A DNA stretch of 64,000 nt from Euwallacea fornicatus (lineage: Eukaryota; Arthropoda; Insecta; Coleoptera; Curculionidae): NCBI RefSeq assembly GCF_040115645.1, contig NW_027096031.1, positions 558,001 through 622,000 on the forward strand, written 5' to 3'. Within the stretch, counting starts at the first letter, position 1. Each line of letters begins with the position of its first letter. Below, piece by piece: positions 13,358 through 23,706 of this stretch. The translations under genes were made by a program, and so were the position numbers. The notes beneath the pieces are model-generated. The model worked only from the letters and a program-made list of their open reading frames with translations. It did no database searches and had not been told where the DNA came from.

Positions 13358-15013
13358 GTGCTCAAACACACAACTTTTTTGACTTTTCAAATTTTGAAGC
13401 TCGATAACTTCGGCAAATGAGGTCCAAATTTCTTAAACAAAGTGTCAAATTGATCAATTCGACGAGATCTTTAAGATGTCTCAACACATCATGATTGCAT
13501 CTTGTGGAATTTCCAAGAAAAATAGTACTTTATGTGCTCAAACACACATATTTTGTGACTTTTCAAACTTTGAAGCTCGATAGCTTCGTCAAATGAAGAC
13601 CAAATTTCTTAAACAAAGTGTCAAATTAATCAGCTCAACGAGATTTTGAAGATGTCACAACACATCAGAATTGCATCTTGTTGAACTTCCAAGAAAAATA
13701 GTACTTTATGTGCTCAAACACACATATTTTGTTACTTTTCAAACTTTGAAGCTCGATAACTTTGGCAAATGTGGACCAAATTTGTTAACCAAAGTGTCAA
13801 ATTAATCAGCTCGACGAGATCTTTAAAATGACACAACACACCATGATTACATCTTGTTGAACTTCCAAGAAAAATAGTACTTTATGTGCTCAAACACACA
13901 ACTTTTGTGACTTTTCAAATTTTGAAGCTCGATAGCTTCGACAAATGAAGACCAAATTTCTTAAACAAAGTGTCAAATTAATCAGCTCGACAAGGTTATG
14001 AAGATGTCACAACACATCATGATTACATCTTGTTGAACTTCCAAGAAAAATAGTACTTTATGTGCTCAAACACACAACTGTTGTGACTTTTCAAACTTTG
14101 AAGCTCGGTAGCTTCGGCAAATGAAGACCAAATTTCTTAAACAAAGTGTCAAATTAATCAGCTCAACGAGATTTTGAAGATGTCACAACACATGATGATT
14201 GCATCTTGTTGAATTTCCAAGAAAAATAGTACTTTATGTGCTCAAACACATATTTTGTGACTTTTCAAACTTTGAAGCTCGATAGCTTCGGCAAATGAAG
14301 ACCAAATTTGTTAAATAAAGTGTCAAATTAATCAGCTCGACGAGATTTTGAATATGTCACAACACATCATGATTGCATCTTGTTGAATTTCCAAGAAAAA
14401 TAGTACTTTATGTGCTCAAACACACAACTTTTGTGACTTTTCCAAATTTGAAGCTCGATAACTTTGGCAAATGTGGACCAAATTTGTTAACCAAAGTGTC
14501 AAATTAATCAGTTCGATGAGATCTTTAAAATGACACAACAATTCATGATTGCATCTTGTTGAATTTCCAAGAAAAATAGTACTTTATGTGCTCAAACACA
14601 CAACTTTTGTGACTTTTCCAATTTTGAAGCTCGATAACTTTGGCAAATGTGGACGAAATTTGTTAACCAAAGTGTCAAATTAATCAGCTAGACGAGATCT
14701 TTAAAATGACACAACAATTCATGATTGTATCTTGTTGTATTTCCAAGAAAAATAGTACTTTATGTGCTCAAACACACATATTTTGTTACTTTTCAAACTT
14801 TGAAGCTCGATAACTTTGGCAAATGTGGACCAAATTTGTTAACCAAAGTGTCAAATTAATCAGCTCGACGAGATCTTTAAAATGACACAACACACCATGA
14901 TTACATCTTGTTGAACTTCCAAGAAAAATAGTACTTTATGTGCTCAAACACACAACTTTTGTGACTTTTCAAATTTTGAAGCTCGATAGCTTCGGCAAAT
15001 GAAGACCAAATTT
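13358..15013. repeat. Duplicated satellite block, copy 2, one monomer longer
   Basis: Second copy of 8080-9559. The offset is 5278 bp at its start and 5454 bp at its end, a difference of exactly 176 bp. The extra monomer lies near 14060-14235 and carries AACTGTTGTGAC and GCTCGGTAGC, not seen in copy 1. This is a clean one-monomer gain or loss. Confidence 0.82.
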
Positions 15014-16978
15014 GTTAAACAAAGTGTCAAATTAATCAGCTCAACGAGATTTTGAAGATGTCACAACACATGATGATTACATCTTGTTGAATTTCCAAGA
15101 AAAATAGTAATTTATGTGCTCAAACACACAACTTTTGTGACTTTTCCAATTTTGAAGCTCGATAACTTTGGCAAATGTGGACGAAATTTGTTAACCAAAG
15201 TGTCAAATTAATCAGCTAGACGAGATCTTTAAAATGACACAACAATTCATGATTGCATCTTGTTGAATTTCCAAGAAAAATAGTACTTTATGTGCTCAAA
15301 CACACAACTTTTGTGACTTTTCCAATTTTGAAGCTCGATAACTTTGGCAAATGTGGACGAAATTTGTTAACCAAAGTGTCAAATTAATCAGCTAGACGAG
15401 ATCTTTAAAATGACACAACAATTCATGATTGCATCTTGTTGAATTTCCAAGAAAAATAGTACTTTATGTGCTCAAACACACAACTTTTGTGACTTTTCCA
15501 ATTTTGAAGCTCGATAGCTTCGGCAAATGAAGACCAAATTTCTTAAACAAAGTGTCAAATTAATGAGCTCGACAAGGTTATGAAGATGTCACAACACATC
15601 ATGATTACATCTTGTTGAACTTCCAAGAAAAATAGTACTTTATGTGCTCAAACACACAACTTTTGTGACTTTTCAAACTTTGAAGCTCGATAGCTTCGGC
15701 AAATGAAGACCAAATTTCTGAAACAAAGTGTCACATTAATCAGCTCAACGAGATTTTGAAGATGTCACAACACATGATGATTGCATCTTGTTGAATTTCC
15801 AAGAAAAATAGTACTTTATGTGCTCAAACACACAACTTTGTGACTTTTCCAATTTTGAAGCTCGATAGCTTCGGCAAATGAAGACCAAATTTCTTAAACA
15901 ACGTGTCAAATTAATGAGCTCGACAAGGTTATGAAGATGTCACAACACATGATGATTGCATCTTGTTGAATTTCCAAGAAAAATAGTACTTTATGTGCTC
16001 AAACACACAACTTTTGTGACTTTTCCAATTTTGAAGCTCGATAACTTTGGCAAATGTGGACGAAATTCGTTAAACAAAGTGTCAAATTAATCAGCTCGAC
16101 GAGATTTTGAAGATGTCACAACACATGATGATTGCATCTTGTTGAATTTCCAAGAAAAATAGTACTTTATGTGCTCAAACACACAACTTTTGTGACTTTT
16201 CAAACTTTGAAGCTCGATAGCTTCGGCAAATGAAGACCAAATTTCTGAAACAAAGTGTCAAATTAATCAGCTCAACGAGATTTTGAAGATGTCACAACAC
16301 ATGATGATTGCATCTTGTTGAATTTCCAAGAAAAATAGTACTTTATGTGCTCAAACACACAACTTTTGTGACTTTTCCAATTTTGAAGCTCGATAGCTTC
16401 GGCAAATGAAGACCAAATTTCTTAAACAACGTGTCAAATTAATGAGCTCGACAAGGTTATGAAGATGTCACAACACATCATGATTACATCTTGTTGAACT
16501 TCCAAGAAAAACAGTACTTTATGTGCTCAAACACACAACTTTTGTGACTTTTCAAACTTTGAAGCTCGATAGCTTCGGCAAATGAAGACCAAATTTCTGA
16601 AACAAAGTGTCAAATTAATCAGCTCGACAAGGTTATGAAGATGTCATAACACATCATGATTACATCTTGTTGAACTTCCAAGAAAAACAGTACTTTATGT
16701 GCTCAAACACACAACTTTTGTGACTTTTCAAACTTTGAAGCTCGATAGCTTCGGCAAATGAAGACCAAATTTCTGAAACAAAGTGTCAAATTAATCAGCT
16801 CAACGAGATTTTGAAGATGTCACAACACATGATGATTGCATCTTGTTGAATTTCCAAGAAAAATAGTACTTTATGTGCTCAAACACACAACTTTTGTGAC
16901 TTTTCCAATTTTGAAGCTCGATAACTTTGGCAAATGTGGACGAAATTCGTTAAACAAAGTGTCAAATTAATCAGCTCG

Positions 16979-18413
16979 ACGAGATTTTGAAGATGTCACA
17001 ACACATGATGATTGCATCTTGTTGAATTTCCAAGAAAAATAGTACTTTATGTGCTCAAACACACAACTTTTGTGACTTTTCCAATTTTGAAGCTCGATAG
17101 CTTCGGCAAATGAAGACCAAATTTGTTAAACAAAGTGTCAAATTAATCAGCTCAACGAGATTTTGAAGATGTCACAACACATGATGATTACATCTTGTTG
17201 AATTTCCAAGAAAAATAGTAATTTATGTGCTCAAACACACAACTTTTGTGACTTTTCCAATTTTGAAGCTCGATAACTTTGGCAAATGTGGACGAAATTT
17301 GTTAACCAAAGTGTCAAATTAATCAGCTAGACGAGATCTTTAAAATGACACAACAATTCATGATTGCATCTTGTTGAATTTCCAAGAAAAATAGTACTTT
17401 ATGTGCTCAAACACACAACTTTTGTGACTTTTCCAATTTTGAAGCTCGATAACTTTGGCAAATGTGGACGAAATTTGTTAACCAAAGTGTCAAATTAATC
17501 AGCTAGACGAGATCTTTAAAATGACACAACAATTCATGATTGCATCTTGTTGAATTTCCAAGAAAAATAGTACTTTATGTGCTCAAACACACAACTTTTG
17601 TGACTTTTCCAATTTTGAAGCTCGATAGCTTCGGCAAATGAAGACCAAATTTCTTAAACAAAGTGTCAAATTAATGAGCTCGACAAGGTTATGAAGATGT
17701 CACAACACATCATGATTACATCTTGTTGAACTTCCAAGAAAAATAGTACTTTATGTGCTCAAACACACAACTTTTGTGACTTTTCAAACTTTGAAGCTCG
17801 ATAGCTTCGGCAAATGAAGACCAAATTTCTGAAACAAAGTGTCACATTAATCAGCTCAACGAGATTTTGAAGATGTCACAACACATGATGATTGCATCTT
17901 GTTGAATTTCCAAGAAAAATAGTACTTTATGTGCTCAAACACACAACTTTTGTGACTTTTCCAATTTTGAAGCTCGATAGCTTCGGCAAATGAAGACCAA
18001 ATTTCTTAAACAACGTGTCAAATTAATGAGCTCGACAAGGTTATGAAGATGTCACAACACATGATGATTGCATCTTGTTGAATTTCCAAGAAAAATAGTA
18101 CTTTATGTGCTCAAACACACAACTTTTGTGACTTTTCCAATTTTGAAGCTCGATAACTTTGGCAAATGTGGACGAAATTCGTTAAACAAAGTGTCAAATT
18201 AATCAGCTCGACGAGATTTTGAAGATGTCACAACACATGATGATTGCATCTTGTTGAATTTCCAAGAAAAATAGTACTTTATGTGCTCAAACACACAACT
18301 TTTGTGACTTTTCCAATTTTGAAGCTCGATAGCTTCGGCAAATGAAGACCAAATTTGTTAAACAAAGTGTCAAATTAATCAGCTCAACGAGATTTTGAAG
18401 ATGTCACAACACA
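16979..18413. repeat. Source-side copy of a block shared with the right arm
   Basis: This 1435-bp segment matches 46318-47752 at a constant offset of 29339 bp, on the other side of the retroelement. Matching rare variants include TCACATTAAT (17842) and AACAACGTGTC (near 18010). Confidence 0.8.
17038..18269. repeat. Domain B 7-monomer HOR unit (1232 bp)
   Basis: Monomer order repeats with a 1232-bp step: the AATTTATGTGCTC variant (near 17220 and 18452), two CAGCTAGACG monomers, then ATTAATGAGC (17670 and 18902). The next copy (18270 onward) drifts near 19074 (TCAAATTAAT for TCACATTAAT) and is cut by the retroelement. Unit start is arbitrary. Confidence 0.75.
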
Positions 18414-19290
18414 TGATGATTACATCTTGTTGAATTTCCAAGAAAAATAGTAATTTATGTGCTCAAACACACAACTTTTGTGACTTTTCCAATTTTGAAG
18501 CTCGATAACTTTGGCAAATGTGGACGAAATTTGTTAACCAAAGTGTCAAATTAATCAGCTAGACGAGATCTTTAAAATGACACAACAATTCATGATTGCA
18601 TCTTGTTGAATTTCCAAGAAAAATAGTACTTTATGTGCTCAAACACACAACTTTTGTGACTTTTCCAATTTTGAAGCTCGATAACTTTGGCAAATGTGGA
18701 CGAAATTTGTTAACCAAAGTGTCAAATTAATCAGCTAGACGAGATCTTTAAAATGACACAACAATTCATGATTGCATCTTGTTGAATTTCCAAGAAAAAT
18801 AGTACTTTATGTGCTCAAACACACAACTTTTGTGACTTTTCCAATTTTGAAGCTCGATAGCTTCGGCAAATGAAGACCAAATTTCTTAAACAAAGTGTCA
18901 AATTAATGAGCTCGACAAGGTTATGAAGATGTCACAACACATCATGATTACATCTTGTTGAACTTCCAAGAAAAATAGTACTTTATGTGCTCAAACACAC
19001 AACTTTTGTGACTTTTCAAACTTTGAAGCTCGATAGCTTCGGCAAATGAAGACCAAATTTCTGAAACAAAGTGTCAAATTAATCAGCTCAACGAGATTTT
19101 GAAGATGTCACAACACATGATGATTGCATCTTGTTGAATTTCCAAGAAAAATAGTACTTTATGTGCTCAAACACACAACTTTTGTGACTTTTCCAATTTT
19201 GAAGCTCGATAGCTTCGGCAAATGAAGACCAAATTTGTTAAATAAAGTGTCAAATTAATCAGCTCGACGAGATTTTGAATATGTCACAAC

Positions 19291-19294
19291 ACAT
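19291..19294. repeat. Target site duplication, left copy (ACAT)
   Basis: The last four satellite bases before the first LTR, repeated at 32856-32859 after the fourth LTR. Joining the flanks with one ACAT gives an unbroken monomer (GTCACAACACATCATGATTG), matching intact monomers such as the one near 14355-14380. Four base pairs is a usual duplication length for Ty3/gypsy integrases. Confidence 0.85.
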
Positions 19295-19402
19295 TGTGGC
19301 GGCACCCTATGTGTCGCCGCCTTGGAAATCCCAGTCATAAAGGCAACTGGGAATCCGGTAAAAAGGTAGAGCGAAATGGTCCGAGAGTCACGTACGATGG
19401 GG

Positions 19403-19408
19403 TATAAG
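19403..19408 (+). promoter_or_regulatory. TATA-like box in LTR 1
   Basis: TATAAG lies about 110 bp into the LTR, after GTACGATGGGG. Transcription would be expected 25-35 bp downstream, near 19430-19440; the start itself cannot be read from sequence. Confidence 0.55.
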
Positions 19409-19516
19409 AAGGCAGCCTCGAAGGCGGCTCTTCCTCTTTTCGGTCTGCGCCTCGACCACCCCGGCTACCCAAAGACGCGATCTATCGGCCCGCCGAGCCT
19501 TGTTGTTAAATAAGTA

Positions 19517-19522
19517 AATAAA
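19517..19522 (+). terminator. Polyadenylation signal AATAAA in LTR 1
   Basis: AATAAA within GTAAATAAATATT, about 75 bp before the LTR end and about 110 bp after the TATA-like box. This places the R/U5 border a little downstream. Confidence 0.55.
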
Positions 19523-19593
19523 TATTATTCATTGATTCAAATTCCCGACGAGTATCATTTCGTAATCGGTCGTACCTTTAATCATTACCAAAG

Positions 19594-19612
19594 TGGTGAC
19601 CCCGACGTGATT
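19594..19612 (+). other. Primer binding site, tRNA-Trp, unit 1
   Basis: TGGTGACCCCGACGTGATT, one base after the LTR, is complementary to the 3' end of animal tRNA-Trp including CCA (19 nt, from memory of that tRNA). The same 18-nt site is known from tRNA-Trp-primed retroelements. It would prime minus-strand DNA synthesis. Confidence 0.85.
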
Positions 19613-19690
19613 AAATTCTAAAAGGTAGGGTTAAAGGTATTCAACCCGCGAATTTTCGTTTCGCGCGTGACGGGCAATAAAGTATAAAGC

Positions 19691-20557
19691 ATGGACCAAA
19701 TGGAGAGACCCGCGGAAACGGCATATCCTCGTGGGTCCCCCGCGGACGAAGCCGAAGCATTAGGAGAGGTCCATTCCGTCGCTCTGAAAATGCCCAGATT
19801 CCGACCAAATCGAATCCTCCTGTGGTTTTCGCTGGTAGAAACACAATTCTCGTTATTCCGTATATCGAAGGAATCGACGAAAGTAGGACACGTGATCGCG
19901 GCACTAGGGGAAGCAGAGTTGGATTTGATGGAGGACTTGATAACAGACCCATCCCGAAACAAGAGCTACTCGCTGCTCAAGGCAGAGCTCATTAAGAGGC
20001 TCTCCATGTCCGACACGACTCGGGTGCAGAAGCTGGTCGAAAACGAAGAGATGGGAGACCGAACGCCGTCGCAATTCCTGAGGGATCTCCGAAAAATTGC
20101 AAATTGCTCAGATGCAAACTTCGGCGACTTTATCGTCACGCTGTGGAAAACGCGCCTCCCAGCGGCGATACAGCAAATATTGGCGGTTTGCAAGGAGGAC
20201 ACGGCCGTGGAAAAGATTGCCGAAATCGCGGACCGAATTCACGAATCCCGGCCAGCAAAAGGACAAATACAAGCAGTCCGGGCAGCCTCAACTCAAAAAT
20301 TCGCCGCGGACCCCGGAATCGGGGAACTGAGCCGCAGATTGGCCAAATTAGAGGCTAAAGTCGAGGCCCTCGACAGCAGAGCCCTTGGAGCGAGACATTC
20401 CCGATCGCGACCAAGAAATCCGAGGTCCGAGACCAGCAACAAGTCGCAAGTTCGCGATGGGGGCAATGACGGACCCCTATGCTGGTACCACCAGACATAC
20501 GGGGAAAAATCCACTAGGTGCAGAAAACCATGTTCTTGGTCGTCGGAAAACGAGTAA
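19691..20557 (+). CDS. gag: Gag structural protein, unit 1 (288 aa)
   Basis: Gag forms the virus-like particle and binds element RNA. The N-terminal half shows the arthropod Gypsy Gag pattern: PRFRPN and LWFSLVETQF (residues 35-53), then VIAALGEAE, LITDP, LLKAELIKRLS, GDRTPSQFLRDLR and LWKTRLP (to about 156). Residues 208-230 (GELSRRLAKLEAKVEALDSR) look like a short coiled coil. After a basic Arg/Ser stretch comes a C-X2-H-X9-C-X3-C finger (C264, H267, C277, C281), the unusual CHCC order of CsRn1-like elements rather than retroviral CCHC. The start has A at -3 and G at +4; an in-frame ATG at 19700 is the alternative. The end overlaps pol by up to 40 nt in another frame. No stop or frameshift breaks it. 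Confidence 0.9.
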   Translation: MDQMERPAETAYPRGSPADEAEALGEVHSVALKMPRFRPNRILLWFSLVETQFSLFRISKESTKVGHVIAALGEAELDLMEDLITDPSRNKSYSLLKAELIKRLSMSDTTRVQKLVENEEMGDRTPSQFLRDLRKIANCSDANFGDFIVTLWKTRLPAAIQQILAVCKEDTAVEKIAEIADRIHESRPAKGQIQAVRAASTQKFAADPGIGELSRRLAKLEAKVEALDSRALGARHSRSRPRNPRSETSNKSQVRDGGNDGPLCWYHQTYGEKSTRCRKPCSWSSENE

Positions 20558-23500
20558 GACCGTCAGTGAAAGCGGCGCTCAGTGACGGCCTAAATTCCCG
20601 CCGCATCTTCGTGTTTGACAAAAACTCTAAAAGAAAATTTTTAGTGGACACGGGCGCAGACATTTGTGTCTACCCTCGCGATCGATTACGTGGCCCCTTA
20701 AAGAGGTGTACGTACCAACTTTACGCCGCGAACGGGACGCCCATCGCGACGTACGGGAGTGTGGTTGTAACCTTAAATCTGGCTCTTCGTCGCGAGTTCA
20801 AGTGGAATTTTATCATAGCCGACGTAAGTGCAGCTATTATCGGCATAGACTTCTTGAGTTTTTACGGCCTACTCGTCGACCCCCGAAACAAACGGCTACT
20901 CGACACTAACACAAGCTTAGCGGTAGCTGGAACTCAAGCCGGCCCAGGTTTGCCCTCGGTGAAGACAATCATCGGTAACTCAGCATACCACGAGTTGTTG
21001 GCCGAGTTCCGTGAAGTGACGCGTCCGACCACATTCGGAAAATCGGTGATAAAACACAACGTCTCTCATCGCATAGAAACCACGCCTGGACCGCCGGTGC
21101 ACGCGAAACCACGACGACTCGCTCCGGATCGGTTAAAACAGGTCAAAACCGAATTCAAACTCATGCTGGAACGAGGGACAATCCGTCCGTCAAAGAGTCC
21201 ATGGGCCTCGCCCCTACACGTAGTTCCGAAGAAGGATGGCTCATTACGCCCCTGTGGAGACTACCGCGCCCTCAACGCGAGGACCGTACCAGACAGATAC
21301 ACGCCGCCGCACATAGAAGATTTCGCACAAACCCTACACGGGAAGAAAATCTTTTCAAAAGTCGACCTCGTGCGCGCGTACCATCAAATTCCGGTGGCCC
21401 CCGAAGACATCGAAAAGACGGCCATAATTACCCCCTTTGGGTTATTCGAGGCCAACGTCACAATGTTTGGTTTACGAAACGCGGGCCAAACCTGTCAAAG
21501 ATTCGTAGACGAAATCACGAGAAACCTCGATTTCGTTTACGCATATATAGACGACTTTCTAATAGCGTCGGAGAATGAGGAGCAACATCTACAGCATTTA
21601 CGCATGCTATTCGAAAGGCTCCGGGAATACGGGGTAGTGATAAATTCCGCCAAGTGCGTTTTCGGGGTTAACGAGATCACGTTTCTTGGGTATACAGTAA
21701 ACGAACATGGCATCAGGCCACTGTCGGAACGGGTAAACGCTATTAACGAATTTCCGAAACCCGCGAACGTGAAACAGCTTCGAAGATACCTAGGTATGAT
21801 TAATTTTTACCGGCGATTCATCGCGGGTGCCGCGGGTATCTTACAGCCCCTTAACGACCTTCTAAAAGGCACCAAAAAAGGAAACACGCCTATAGTTTGG
21901 ACGGAAATCGCCGAGAACGCTTTTACCAACTCAAAAAACGCTCTAGCAAACGCGACTTTACTCGCGCACCCCGTCCCCGGCGTGCCAATTAGCTTGGTAG
22001 CGGACGCTTCTGACTACGCCATCGGAGCAGCCCTGCAGCAGCGGGTGAACAATGCGTGGCAACCTTTAGGTTTCTACACGAAATCCCTGTCCTCCGCCCA
22101 ACGCAAATACAGTGCTTACGACAGGGAATTGCTAGCAGTGTACGCGGCAGTCAAACAGTTTAGGCACGCAGTCGAAGGAAGAAATTTCACAATCTTCACC
22201 GACCACAAGCCTTTGACTTTCGCATTCAATCAAAACCTGGACAAGTGCTCGCCCCGTCAATTTCGGCATCTGGACTACATCAGCCAATTTACGACCGATA
22301 TCCGGCACATAAAAGGGTCCGAGAATAACGTCGCCGATGCACTATCACGCATTCAAACGATAACAACCGCAGTGGATCACAAAACGATTGAGACCGCGCA
22401 AGCGAACGATCAAGAGTTGCAAGACATACTTATGTCAGCTGAAACGACGTTGAAATTAAAAAAAATCTATTTTCCTGAGCAAGACGCATATATATATTGC
22501 GATTCAACTAACGACAGGATCCGGCCGTTTGTTCCTAAAGAGTTGCGACGCAGAATTTTCTCATCCCTACATGGACTAGCACATCCAGGCATGAGATCCT
22601 CCCAGAAGCTGGTCACAGATCGTTTCGTGTGGCCATCAATCAACAAAGACTGTCGAACATGGACACGCCAGTGCATCCCATGTCAACGCTGCAAAGTGAC
22701 ACGTCACGTCTCAGCTCCCATCCAGAATTTCGAAGAAATAGCAGGCCGTTTCGAACATGTCCACATCGACATAATCACGATGCCACACTCCCACGGGTAT
22801 CGATATTGTTTAACATGTGTGGACCGTTTTTCTCGATGGCCCGAAGCCATTCCCATCAGGGATATGGAAGCCACAACGGTGGCACACGCACTCATCAGTA
22901 CCTGGATCTCACGTTTTGGCGTTCCATTGAGGATAACTTCGGATCAAGGCCGCCAATTCGAGTCCAGACTATTTCAAGAGTTGTGCCGTTGGGCAGGGAT
23001 AAAACACTTGCGAACAACCGCTTATCATCCGCAAGCGAATGGAATGGTAGAACGGATGCATCGACAACTTAAATCCGCCATAAAATGTCACGAAAACGAG
23101 GATTGGGTACACACCCTTCCCATCGTTCTACTAGGCATCCGCACCGCCATTAAAGAAGACCTCAAGGCCAACGCAGCCGAACTCATCTACGGCACAGGCA
23201 TCCGTTTGCCCGCAGAATTGTTCCTTCCAAGCAACAACGAACCTGACACGGAATATGTTGCTAAATTAAAACACCGGGTGGAGAACATCAAACCAGTGCC
23301 GGTAAAACGACACGGCACAAGCAAAGTGTTCATCTTCAAAGAACTGGAGAACACGTCCCACGTATTTATACGCAACGACGGATGTTCCTTGACGGCATTA
23401 CGTGAAACATACCACGGTCCCTACGAGGTGATCAAAAGAAGCAAAAAAAAATTCCTGATCAAAATCAAGGGTAAACCAGAGCATGTTTCAATAGATAGAC

Positions 23501-23682
23501 TAAAACCCGCTTTCCTTTGCCGCGACGACATCAACCAGGCAGAGGGACTCACAAAAAAAGGCGAAAACACAGAACAGGCACCTACACCAGAAGTACTAAA
23601 TGCAAGCGATACCAGTTGTACAAGGACGAGGTCGGGAAGACGCGTACGGTTCCCCGAACGGTTACAAGTAGGTCCCAAATAA
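20518..23682 (+). CDS. pol: Pol polyprotein PR-RT-RNaseH-INT, unit 1 (1054 codons)
   Basis: Pol copies the element RNA into DNA and integrates it. Domains in order: aspartic protease (LVDTGAD, catalytic D44; IIGIDFL about 107-113); reverse transcriptase (about 200-395; KVDLVRAYHQ with D283, FGLRNAGQT, YIDD 343-346, FLGY 389-392); RNase H (about 485-612; D496, E537, D562, D607 in ADALSR); integrase zinc site H685, H689, C719, C722; integrase core D751, D809, E845 with the 35-residue D-E spacing; GPY/F module GPYEV at 967. No chromodomain, dUTPase or env. The frame opens just after a TAG at 20515, is -1 relative to gag and lacks its own good start: position 20518 is GTG and the first ATG is 20530. 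It is probably made as a Gag-Pol frameshift product, so coordinates give the open frame. All catalytic residues are present. Confidence 0.95.
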   Translation: MQKTMFLVVGKRVRPSVKAALSDGLNSRRIFVFDKNSKRKFLVDTGADICVYPRDRLRGPLKRCTYQLYAANGTPIATYGSVVVTLNLALRREFKWNFIIADVSAAIIGIDFLSFYGLLVDPRNKRLLDTNTSLAVAGTQAGPGLPSVKTIIGNSAYHELLAEFREVTRPTTFGKSVIKHNVSHRIETTPGPPVHAKPRRLAPDRLKQVKTEFKLMLERGTIRPSKSPWASPLHVVPKKDGSLRPCGDYRALNARTVPDRYTPPHIEDFAQTLHGKKIFSKVDLVRAYHQIPVAPEDIEKTAIITPFGLFEANVTMFGLRNAGQTCQRFVDEITRNLDFVYAYIDDFLIASENEEQHLQHLRMLFERLREYGVVINSAKCVFGVNEITFLGYTVNEHGIRPLSERVNAINEFPKPANVKQLRRYLGMINFYRRFIAGAAGILQPLNDLLKGTKKGNTPIVWTEIAENAFTNSKNALANATLLAHPVPGVPISLVADASDYAIGAALQQRVNNAWQPLGFYTKSLSSAQRKYSAYDRELLAVYAAVKQFRHAVEGRNFTIFTDHKPLTFAFNQNLDKCSPRQFRHLDYISQFTTDIRHIKGSENNVADALSRIQTITTAVDHKTIETAQANDQELQDILMSAETTLKLKKIYFPEQDAYIYCDSTNDRIRPFVPKELRRRIFSSLHGLAHPGMRSSQKLVTDRFVWPSINKDCRTWTRQCIPCQRCKVTRHVSAPIQNFEEIAGRFEHVHIDIITMPHSHGYRYCLTCVDRFSRWPEAIPIRDMEATTVAHALISTWISRFGVPLRITSDQGRQFESRLFQELCRWAGIKHLRTTAYHPQANGMVERMHRQLKSAIKCHENEDWVHTLPIVLLGIRTAIKEDLKANAAELIYGTGIRLPAELFLPSNNEPDTEYVAKLKHRVENIKPVPVKRHGTSKVFIFKELENTSHVFIRNDGCSLTALRETYHGPYEVIKRSKKKFLIKIKGKPEHVSIDRLKPAFLCRDDINQAEGLTKKGENTEQAPTPEVLNASDTSCTRTRSGRRVRFPERLQVGPK

Positions 23683-23706
23683 AATACACCACTCGTTACC
23701 ACTGGT

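Larger units (their letters stand above)
1..19294. repeat. Satellite array, left arm (about 176-bp monomer)
   Basis: Head-to-tail tandem array. The landmark GACTTTTCAAATTTTGAAG recurs every 176 bp (for example near 7, 183 and 359), giving about 110 monomers, all in one orientation. The monomer is AT-rich with constant blocks (GAAGCTCGATA, TTCCAAGAAAAATAGTA, GCTCAAACACAC) and a few variable sites that define monomer classes. Length is very stable; the indels I saw are 2-bp deletions near 8791 and 14245 and a 1-bp deletion near 15838. No long open frame crosses the array. The size and homogeneity fit a centromeric or pericentromeric satellite; that location is inference. Confidence 0.97.
7781..19294. 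repeat. Satellite domain B (mixed monomer classes)
   Basis: The classes here are marked by ACTTTATGTGCTCAAACACAC, by TTTTCCAATTTTGAAG or TTTTCAAACTTTGAAG, and by GTTAACCAAAG. Combinations with CAGCTAGACGAGATC or GAGCTCGACAAGGTTATG serve as tags. The tag ATTAATGAGC occurs at 12921, 15559, 17670 and 18902, spaced 2638 (15 monomers less 2 bp), 2111 (12 monomers less 1 bp) and 1232 bp (7 monomers). Domain B is thus built of HORs of variable size rather than one fixed unit. It ends at the retroelement insertion. Confidence 0.85.
19295..19592 (+). repeat. LTR 1 (5' end of array)
   Basis: The LTR begins TGTGGCGGC, the first base shared by all four copies: upstream is satellite here but polypurine tract in the internal copies. 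It ends ATTACCAAA, the last bases shared before primer-site G (internal) or satellite A (outer). Inside are an inverted repeat at the tip (GGCGGC 19298-19303, GCCGCC 19316-19321), a second one (TCCCAGT 19329-19335, ACTGGGA 19346-19352), TATAAG at 19403 and AATAAA at 19517. U3 is therefore about 130 bp and R-U5 about 160 bp. An end at ACCA (19590) is possible, see findings. Confidence 0.93.

Noticed and set aside
19594..19612. Partial tRNA-Trp gene
   Set aside because: Only the 19-nt complement of the tRNA 3' end is present, in the primer-site position right after the LTR and with the CCA complement, which nuclear tRNA genes do not encode.
19618..19962. 114- and 103-codon minus-strand frames opposite gag, and other frames of 62-147 codons within gag and pol (also in units 2 and 3)
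   Set aside because: They are shadows of the GC-rich gag and pol frames; the sense proteins have full domain structure and these have none.
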